This document shows positions 56,526-64,000 of a stretch of 64,000 bases of DNA, piece by piece. Source of the stretch: Pardosa pseudoannulata (taxonomy: Eukaryota; Arthropoda; Arachnida; Araneae; Lycosidae); NCBI GenBank assembly GCA_032207245.1, contig CM063509.1:2365181-2429180 (forward strand). The letters run 5' to 3'. A program made the position numbers and the translations under genes. The notes beneath the pieces were generated by a model, which saw only the letters and a program-made list of their open reading frames with translations, made no database searches and was not told where the DNA came from. Every line of letters starts with the position of its first letter. The stretch's first letter is position 1.

Positions 56526-57545
56526 TAGCCTCCACATTATGGCCAATTGTTCACCACTTCCTGAAGGTGACCTTGAATGATGGTTCACGGATTGCATCCA
56601 CACACTGGTAGGGTTTCCACGGTTCTTAAAAATCCTTAAGAACTCCTTAATTTTTGTGGTGTGAGTCACCCTTGACGGCAATCGCAACGGACTGACAGAC
56701 GAGAAACAGTTAGTTGAGAGAACGCGCTATATAACGTAACTAGGATATGATGTATGTTCTGTATCGTGGCCGCTTAGAATGATAATTAAATAAATGCGTG
56801 CTAATACTAACTTGCCTGGTCATTTACGCCTCTTACACTCTACATGCACTGTACTATTCTAAAATAGAGTAGAGTAACAACACAATTTTAGCTTTCATTT
56901 TTAAGGGCCCTTAAAACTATTTAATTTTTGTCAAAGGTCCTTAAAAACTCCTTAATTTTTAAGTTGGAACATGATCAATTTCTCTATCAACGCGATCTGC
57001 CGTCATCCCGTGATTGCCTATTAGTTTTCGCCGTACTCCCCGAACTTTCTGGTTTTGGAAGTTTGGAGTTCAACTTGCCCCAAATCGGTTCTATATTAAT
57101 TTTTATACATTTTTAAAAACTTAATTCTGAAATATTGTAAGGCATTTATTGAACATACCTTGTCTGGTTCATAATCATTAAAATATGTTCCTTAGGAAAT
57201 AGGGTTTATGTCATTATGCCGTGTGTTTCAAGTAGGTCCTTATAAAAAGTTACTTTGGTCCTTAGAAAGTTTTTAAAAATTCCTTAATTTTTGTTCTGTA
57301 AAAAGAGTGGGAACCCTGACTGGGCCACTAAATGATCCAAACAAGCGGATTCGTCCGTAGGGTCTACTGCGCACTTTAGTTGCGCATCTGGCTGCCTTTG
57401 ATCTTTGGGGAAAAAAGCATCGGAAGCCATCGCCCGCCAGGGCTATTTTATCGTTACCACAATGGACCACGATAAACTATACCCCCTCCAGACGGTGGGG
57501 ATGGATTGCAATGGATCATAGTGTGGAGGGGCCTTTACGTGTGCC
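56526..57545. mobile_element. Foldback-type element, single-unit copy, split by a hAT
   Basis: The left part (56526-56608) starts with GCCTCCACATTATGGCC. The right part (57319-57545) ends GATCATAGTGTGGAGGGGCC, its inverted counterpart. Both parts align with 34455-35475, including GATCTTTGG, GAAGCCATC and CCAGGGCTATTTTATCGT, but with one unit instead of seven. Confidence 0.75.
56609..57318. mobile_element. hAT-like MITE, family 4
   Basis: A 710 bp insert with ends TAGGGTTTCCACGGTTCTTA and, in reverse, CAGGGTTCCCACTCTTTTTA. Sub-terminal repeats of CCTTAATTTTTG and CTTAAAAA occur on both sides, as common in hAT MITEs. ACTGG is present on both flanks (56604-56608 and 57319-57323), but a full 8 bp duplication is not clean. 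No transposase was recognised. Confidence 0.7.
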
Positions 57546-58128
57546 AACCACCATTAATGAAGGCATTGTACCATCATCAACCAACCAAAAGGAGTTTCTC
57601 AAAACTGAAAATATTTTTTTTTAAATGATAATGTCAATTAACCAAGAAAGATTTAACGATTTACAATTATTAGTAAACAAACTTTAATCTGCGTAAGAGT
57701 GTGTTATCAACAAAATGTACGAATGAACTGGCAAAATAAGTATGCAAGAGGAGTGCAATTTGCTACTCCTCGATCATTGTAATGTATCATAGTTAAACTT
57801 TAATTTTTCTTCTTCACTTTTATTAATCTCTTTACACTATTTTTCATTTCCGCATCGTGTATTTTTCATAAACTGTTAATATTCACCCCTTCTTTTAAGA
57901 CTTATAATCTTAATCTCTTATTATTTTTGTATTACTTAATAACTTTTTTTGAAAAAAAAACCTCTTTTTATTTTTTACTTATTCTTTTTCGTCTTTATTA
58001 CTACTAAGGACAGGACCTTAATTTTATTTTGTATATATTTCATGACTTTATCTTAAAATTATATTTCGCTTACTTATAACTCCCCCCTAACTTAAAGTGC
58101 ACACCAGTGAAGACTCAAACTCATTCAT
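57546..58128. other. Unassigned AT-rich DNA
   Basis: No gene or repeat was recognised. Confidence 0.35.
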
Positions 58129-58190
58129 TCTGCCGAGTCCCAGAATAATCGAAGGTTATTGCACCAATGACGATACTATATATTAAACTA
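58129..58190. mobile_element. Tigger-like MITE (family 1), short fragment
   Basis: CTGCCGAGTCCCAGAATAATCG and GACGATACTATATATTAAAC match the interior of 30450-30907. Neither end is present. Confidence 0.65.
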
Positions 58191-58738
58191 CTTGCCCTCC
58201 CTCGCTTAAGTTTTCGAGTTGTGCAATTGCTTCAGATACCGGAAGCCACCGAAAGAGTGTATAACAGATTGATAAACACGCATAACCATATTATCGAGTC
58301 AGTGGACGGTTATTTCCTATTTGGCAGCAAGCGGAGTTCGAAGTTGTTCGATAATTCATGCCGCGCTCGGTGGAATGTATTTTCTTTAATTTGCTGAGAG
58401 AAACGAATAAATGCATCTTCATTTGCGTGCTCGGTAAAAAAGAAAAAAGTGGCGACAGTTCCGATTTTCGACAGTGGTCGTTGCCCTACGATCGGGATCG
58501 TTCGAATGGTTTATTCTCGATTTGCCATTTACATATAATAGGAAGGAATGAGTGACGTTACGGAATAGCGTTTTTGTAAGAGATAATTCCTTCCCGTCAA
58601 CGAAATACTGGCATTCTCTGGTGGTAAAGAAGTTCACTGTGACAATTAAAGCACGAATTCTTTCTCCCTTCACTACTTTAAAACCCGAATTCAAAATAGT
58701 CAATTAGAACTAATCGGAGATTAAACGTTATACAAAAA
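58191..58738. other. Unassigned region
   Basis: Open frames of 60-95 codons here have no recognised domain. Confidence 0.3.
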
Positions 58739-59245
58739 CAGTGGACTTTGCTTAATGTTATCCGTTTGGGACATCGTGATTTTGATAACACTAAACGATA
58801 TGCAAAATTAGATAAATTTACCAACCCCTTTTAATTCACACGTTTCAAACACATTTCAAAACAAAATGAAAAATATGTATAATGATAAATTATTCGTAAT
58901 CATAACCAACCTGTCATAATGATTTAAAATGTCGAGCTTTTGTTTTAACGTTCAATCATTTCGCTTTCTGGCTTCCAAATCGACGAGCTGCACGTAAGCG
59001 AGCAAGGCATAAAATATGAAGACACTCCTTCTTAGTTCCGATAAGAATGGGTTACCTTCTGCTTATCTAACAACCATTGACCACCAGCAGGGTGTGCGCA
59101 AAATTCCAGAAACGTGTATTTGAAAGGTTCGAAAACTGATAACATTAACCGATGTAACGATCCCATAAAGCGACAATTTTAACATATAAATGAATAAAGA
59201 AAATCGGGACCCAGTGATTTTGATAACATTAAGCGGAGTCCACTG
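58739..59245 (-). mobile_element. Tigger-like element (family 2), internally deleted copy
   Basis: The left end CAGTGGACTTTGCTTAATGT and the right end ACATTAAGCGGAGTCCACTG are inverted, and the right end is followed by TA. A minus-strand HTH remnant at about 58910-58990 reads KRND, a stop, then TLKQKLDIL. It is about 270 bp shorter than 41651-42431. Confidence 0.85.
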
Positions 59246-59614
59246 TATACCGTAGTTAATCATCGATGTTGAATCGATTGTGCTGAAACCGAGACTAATG
59301 GTCGTATATGATTAGAAAACGCTGAGTAATAACTTAATATAGCAGAACAAAAAAATGAAAAATCTTGTATTCTGTCTTAAAAACTGAAAGCGCTTCCTTA
59401 TGGCAAAGGTTTTGGAATTATTTGGTTATAATTAACAATCTAATTTAGCGCACATTTTCGTAGTGATACCGGGGTAAAAAAAAATAATTAATGTTGTTTA
59501 TTACTTCGTCCAAATTCGTATTCCTATTTAATAATAGTGAACGCATCAGTGCTATAATATACGGATTTTACAATTTTCCTGACATCTTCCCGAAAGTCCA
59601 TGTAAAAGTACTCA

Positions 59615-59784
59615 GCCGAACGATGGCCGATTGGTTAGGGTGCTGGCCTTCGGAACCGGAGTTCGTGGGTTCGAATCCCCCAATGGCATGGATGTTCGGA
59701 ATCGGCTTTAAGCTGTAGGTCCCTGTCTCATTAGCCCTCGTGTTACAAAAAGTAGACCGTAGCCCTCCAAACCAAACCAAACCG
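59615..59784 (+). mobile_element. tRNA-derived SINE, well preserved copy
   Basis: A 14 bp perfect target duplication TGTAAAAGTACTCA (59601-59614 and 59785-59798). GCCGAACGATGGCCGATTGG (box A), GTGGGTTCGAATCCCCC (box B), CGGAATCGGCTTTAAGC, CTCATTAGCCCTCGTG and the CCAAACCAAACC tail are all present. About 170 bp, with a short internal deletion in the TGTTCG(TAGCCGTT)CGG region relative to 36460-36637. Confidence 0.94.
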
Positions 59785-59833
59785 TGTAAAAGTACTCAAA
59801 CGCATGTTTTTTCCTAATATGTATAACTTGATG

Positions 59834-60270
59834 CAGTAGAATCTCGATTATCCGACACTTCCCGTTAACCGAAGTCGGTTTCTTCTTCACTTTCCACTGT
59901 CATCCAAAATATTCTCTTTGTAAACACGCAGTTTTAAAGTTTTCTTTTTTCCCACATTCCTTTTCTATGCAAGACGTCCTTTCCAAACAACGAGTGCAGA
60001 TAAATAGTTTGGAAATCTCTTTTTTAGAATTCCTTCTCGCGAACCCAATTCTCAGTAGGAATGTACTCTTCCCCGCTTTCAATCATTCCTGTTCTAAACA
60101 AAAACACACTCCATTTCAAAATTTGGAAGGTCATACTGCCGAGTTCCAGAATAATAGAATTTTATTTCATCAATGACGATACTACATATTAAACTAGATG
60201 ATTATGGATGAATTCTCGATTATCCGAGGTAGGTTCGGTCTCAATGATTCGGATAATCGAGGTGTTACTG
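59834..60270. mobile_element. Tigger-like MITE (family 1), copy 3
   Basis: A 437 bp element with left end CAGTAGAATCTCGATTATCC and inverted right end CGGATAATCGAGGTGTTACTG. The internal blocks are shared with 30450-30907. The flanks are TG on both sides where TA is expected. Confidence 0.85.
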
Positions 60271-61519
60271 TGCTTTAAAACGGATCGTCTACTCTGACTT
60301 GTATGAGACGTTTGTGATGTTACACCCGCGATTTCCTTCGATTTTGATCATCCTTAAAAAAGAGAGAATTTGTGCCTCTGATTTTGCAGCACTCTCCCAT
60401 CTGCCAACTTCTCTGTGAGAGCACAGAAGGAGATGTTCGCACAACCGCCCTTCTCGGTCGATTTAAGAACCATTTCGCGTTTGGGGTCGGAATCTTTAAC
60501 TTAATGGAACCGCGATGAAGAAGACTATTTACAAACCCTTAGTCGTAGCGAACGGGGAGACAGCGGGAGGACATGCGGACCCAAAGATTTATCCTGCAAG
60601 CTCTCTGGGTCTCAGGGGCTCGAATCCTAGCCCCGCAAGCTGATCCCTAGGGCATTTTCTGCCTGGTAAAATTCGTTTAAAGAAGCCTTGGAATACAAGA
60701 AACTCATTGTTTGAGATATTTTACCTCGTCCTCAAAGATTGATCCCAGAGGAATACAACGTGGCTGAGGGCACCCTGCCACCTTAAAAGGAACAAGAATT
60801 CTCTCCGTGGCAGGTGATCCCACCGGACGATCGTGACGCGTTTGCACGTGCACTGCCCACGCGCTGCTGTGATTCTTGAACTTGCGGTCACTCGGAAGAT
60901 TTCCAGAGAGATTCTTCCACTCGCGCATCACGGAATCTCTTGACAGCCACCGCTTCCCAAAGAGTTTCGGATTTCGGGGCCCGTTGCAGAATCTACACTT
61001 TTCCAAGTTGTTCCTTCTGCTCTGAAATACTTCGCTTAGTGTTGCTTAACTCAGTGCTGATCCCGCTATCGTTCGTTTAGCACTATGAGCAATAAATACC
61101 AATTAGTATTAGCATGATGTTTGGAAATGGATGTATACATCGTGAACCGCCGATTTACAAGAAAATCAGAAGTAGCAGTTACCAATCTATAGGCCGCGAC
61201 CTATTTGGGGATCGAATGGCTCTTTTGCAGTTGTCGATTAAGATCATCGAAAATGTCGATTGTCTAAATACAGAAGTAGATTTTAATAGCGGGTAGGGGG
61301 GGAGGTAATTTTCGTTGTGCTCTTACAAACCGTCAGAAGAATTTCTGATCTTGTAAAAATGAACCAATCTCAATCACTGACCTTAAGCATGGACGTTGGA
61401 TACTTGCGCACACTGTTTTAAAATGTAGCCATGTTGCTTTTCGTACATTAATATGTTACCATTCTACAGCAAGCTTCTAGACAAAATTTCTTTTATTTGG
61501 AATTAGTAAGGAATGTTTT
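60271..61519. other. GC-richer region without a recognised gene
   Basis: 60300-61020 is clearly richer in GC than the rest and has no partner in the window. The 100-codon minus-strand frame 60704-61006 is cysteine-poor apart from CRFC near its start and shows no domain. GGGGCTCGAATCC at about 60617 is box-B-like but lacks a convincing box A. It might be a regulatory island or untranslated exon. Confidence 0.25.
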
Positions 61520-61746
61520 ACAATTTGTAATTACATATAGCTTGTGTGATTAATCTCTTATTTAATTACATTCGTTTTGTAACAACTAAAATGCATTCTG
61601 CATTTCAGATATTTACCTTAATATCGTAATAGTAACAAAACTACAATAATGAAGCAGCAAAGAGAATAATTTTAGTAAATTCGTGGTCTCGCAACATGAA
61701 GAACTGTGTTGAAGTGCCGGGTCATAAGGAAGCTTGAGAACCACCG
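61520..61746 (+). mobile_element. hAT MITE 3' fragment resembling the SPIN/URR1 (Charlie) group
   Basis: TTGTAATTACATATAG, TGTGTGATTAATC, TTTGTAACAA, CAGATATTTACC and ATGAAGCAGCAAAGAGAATA occur in this order. GCAACATGAAGAACTG, then CATAAGGAAGCTTGAGAACC and ACCG end the fragment. As I recall it, the 3' part of the URR1/SPIN-type hAT consensus of vertebrates has the same blocks in the same order, ending with a GGTTGAGAACCACTG-type terminus. The 5' part is absent and no target duplication was confirmed. The comparison is from memory and needs an alignment. Confidence 0.55.
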
Positions 61747-62159
61747 ATCTAGAGAGAGGGGGCACTTTCGAAACATTTAAAGAGAAGGGGGATTCTTCGT
61801 TCAACCGCTCAGTTTGTTGTGTGTTTACATGTCGTGCTGGAATTCAGCCTTGGGTCCTATTGGACATGCGAGCAGGTGTTGCTCTCAATTCCTTTTTTCC
61901 GACAGCGATTTGGAAAGCAAATCGTCTGCAGGCAAAGAGGCCGTCCATTAACGATAGGGGTGAGTTCGGATTATGCAGCCACGCGAGATGCCTTTCAGAA
62001 CTGTGATATAATTTATGCAACGGATCAAATAATTCTATACAATTTTTGAACACATCGCTCGGAGTACGAGATTACAAACAAACGTATGCTTAGTTCCATG
62101 TTGAGGTAAATATGTATTAATGTTTACTATGAGTTAAGAATAATATATGCTCTTTTGTA
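61747..62159. other. Unassigned region
   Basis: Overlapping frames at 61734-62053 have no recognised domain. Confidence 0.3.
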
Positions 62160-62386
62160 TGCATGTGTGTATGTATGTATGTGTATATATATAGATGTGT
62201 GTATATGTATGCATATATAAATATATATATTATATGTATGTATAATACTCTAGTCAAAAATAAGCTGAATTCTTCATTGGTAACAAAATATAGCTTCCTT
62301 TCTATTTTGGTGAATTTATAAAAAGAAATTCGAAAAAATGCACTTATAGATCTCAAATCACAGAAGCCTTCCATGAGACACACACA

Positions 62387-62439
<53 letters not shown>

Positions 62440-62455
62440 GCATAAATATATGTGT
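62160..62455. repeat. Microsatellite cluster
   Basis: (TGTA)n and (TA)n at 62160-62245 and a (CA)n-(TA)n block at 62378-62455, separated by about 130 bp of unique sequence. Confidence 0.95.
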
Positions 62456-63009
62456 GTAAAAATATTTCCTATTTTTAATGATATTGCATTATATTTCTCG
62501 TAGCTTCAAACTGCTTTTTAAAATGCTGTGCCAGTTTAAAATATGATATTAATATTGATATCGTAGATATCCCAACTATAATATTAATGAGATTCAAGGG
62601 AAATTCGATTATCTCTCGTACAACTCTCACACACGATATTTTTCTTCTCTCTCTCTTGAGAATCGAATAAATGAGAGATCACTGCAATTGCCTAATATGA
62701 ATCTGATTTAATTAAGAAGGGGACGAAGTAAAATTCGAAACCTAAAATCTTTATTACCATTATTTTTACGATTCATCCTAATATAAAATGTTCCGATCCT
62801 TTTAGAATAAATGTTTTGCAAGTTCTTTAATACTACTATAGCTTTTAAAAAATATTCTGTTTGGTCATTTCAAATAGAGCATTTTTTATAGTGATAAAAT
62901 ATACACCTTACGATGAAAATCAAATTCACTTATTCACAATATAACTTTTAAAATATGCGTATTAGAACTTAAACCTTTATATCACATTGAAGTAAAATAG
63001 TATATGTTG

Positions 63010-64000
63010 CATTTCTGAAAACTAAAACTGTAAAGAGGTATATGGGATTTCAAATCTTTTAAAGGAAGTAAAAACTTTTAAAAGTTTGAAAAAGCTTTTG
63101 AAAAAATGGTTTTACCCATGTTGTAAAATAAAATACATGGCTCGTATACTGAGGTTGACAGAATAAAAATTGTAATTAGCTTTCACTCGATTTAAAGTAT
63201 TAGTTTAGAAATTTCATTGGGTTTTTTTTTTCGGGTAATTGAATTTCTTTAAGTTTTTTTAAAGTTTAGAAAAATCTGTAATTTTTAAGTAAAAAAATTA
63301 AAAATTCTTAAGAAATTAAAAATTTAGAAAAAAAAAATGGCTTTTACCATGTTTTAAAATGAAATATGCTGAACGTATCAATACAATCGTAGTTCGTAGA
63401 ATAAAAATGATAACTAGTTACAAACAAACATTCATATAAAATATTATTATTCATAATATTTAATTTATTATTTCATTTTTATAAAATATTAGTTTCTAAT
63501 TTACAAATTTTTATAAATATTTTACAAGTAAATGAATTAATTATTATTATTATTATTTTTTAATTTTATTATCTTTTTACTCTGTAAACAAAAATTTTAG
63601 AAGCATTCCAATTTTTAAATTTTAAAAACTAATGTATTGGTCGTATTAATATAATTGAGAATCATAGAATTAAACTGGTAATTAATATCTATTCGATTTT
63701 AAAAAATTAATTTCCAATTTTCACCTTTCAATACTTTCCGGATAAGTAAATTTCTTTTATTTTTGTTTAACTTTTTTTTCTGTAAACTAAAACTGCAGAG
63801 TAGTAGTAAATTTTAACACGTGTGGAGGTCCATTTCGCAGCTGAATGGTATCGGGAGCGGGCATTTTGCGCGTCCATTTAGTTATTCAGTTCAATCTCAA
63901 TAGATCGAAAATTATTTCATTTTTGAATCGACTTTTCGTATTTTATATTGAAATATATTAACAAATATATCCATAGAAATATATAAATAACAACCAGAAG
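63010..64000. repeat. Degenerate tandem repeat of about 200-270 bp
   Basis: The phrases TGTAAA..AAAA(C/T)T, ATGGTTTTACCCATGTT / ATGGCTTTTACCATGTT, GTAGAATAAAAATGATAACTAG / ACAGAATAAAAATTGTAATTAG / ATAGAATTAAACTGGTAATTA, and TTCGATTTAAAA-type blocks recur at about 63010-63210, 63290-63450 and 63570-63710. A start recurs at about 63780. No coding sequence. The array may continue beyond the window. Confidence 0.5.

Noticed and set aside
60704..61006. 100-codon minus-strand frame as a host gene
   Set aside because: GC-richer DNA lengthens chance open frames. There is no domain, no clear splice signals and no repeat or gene context.

Overview
This 64 kb window is strongly AT-rich, repeat-dense eukaryotic DNA. 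I found no intact host protein-coding gene, rRNA or functional tRNA, and nothing bacterial in layout. The element mix is non-autonomous hAT, piggyBac-like, Tigger/pogo-like and Helitron DNA transposons, plus a tRNA-derived SINE with a (CCAAA)n tail, Jockey-like LINE fragments and long (TA)n/(CA)n tracts. This suggests an invertebrate animal, most likely an arthropod and perhaps an arachnid. That assignment rests on general knowledge of such genomes and is weak. The window could be intergenic or lie inside a large intron.

Layout. 0-3 kb: a Helitron end, a microsatellite-flanked repeat module and a possible solo LTR. 3-5.1 kb: two different hAT elements, the first holding a piggyBac MITE and the second bounded by a 33 bp duplication. 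6.3-9.3 kb: a SINE-like direct repeat, then a three-level nest in which a LINE fragment lies in a piggyBac-like element that lies in a Tigger-like element. 10-12.2 kb: a microsatellite-flanked module, a THAP-domain relic and a third hAT family. 14.6-19.5 kb: a Helitron, a decayed piggyBac-like element with transposase remains, an element with GGCGTACCCAG ends, and a LINE 3' end. 20.5-28.2 kb: two hAT copies around a Helitron, a SINE and a cluster of inverted repeat modules. 28.2-30.4 kb: no identifiable feature. 30.4-35.5 kb: paired Tigger-like and foldback MITEs, GC-richer islands, and a seven-unit tandem array built from the end of a foldback-type element. 36-45 kb: a Helitron interrupted by a SINE and a hAT, a 273 bp MITE, a second Helitron, a Tigger-like element, inverted dispersed repeats and another hAT. 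46-56 kb: a 2.1 kb candidate transposon hosting a hAT, more Helitrons, an LTR-like segment, a SINE and a third Tigger-like family. 56-64 kb: a SINE split by a piggyBac MITE, a second copy of the foldback-type repeat split by a hAT, MITEs, a fragment resembling the vertebrate SPIN/URR1 hAT group, microsatellites and a degenerate tandem region.

The content is an insertion history rather than a pathway. Many elements keep target-site duplications (8 bp for hAT, TTAA for piggyBac, TA for Tigger, 10-14 bp for SINE and LINE), so several borders are known to the base. The most notable observations are the triple nest at 6.98-9.25 kb; paired sub-terminal hairpins shared by unrelated-looking piggyBac-like elements; Helitrons whose 3' hairpin is an almost perfect palindrome; hAT derivatives that all keep only the dimerisation-domain segment; and the SPIN/URR1-like fragment at 61.5 kb. 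All protein similarities are motif recognition by eye. No database search was run.
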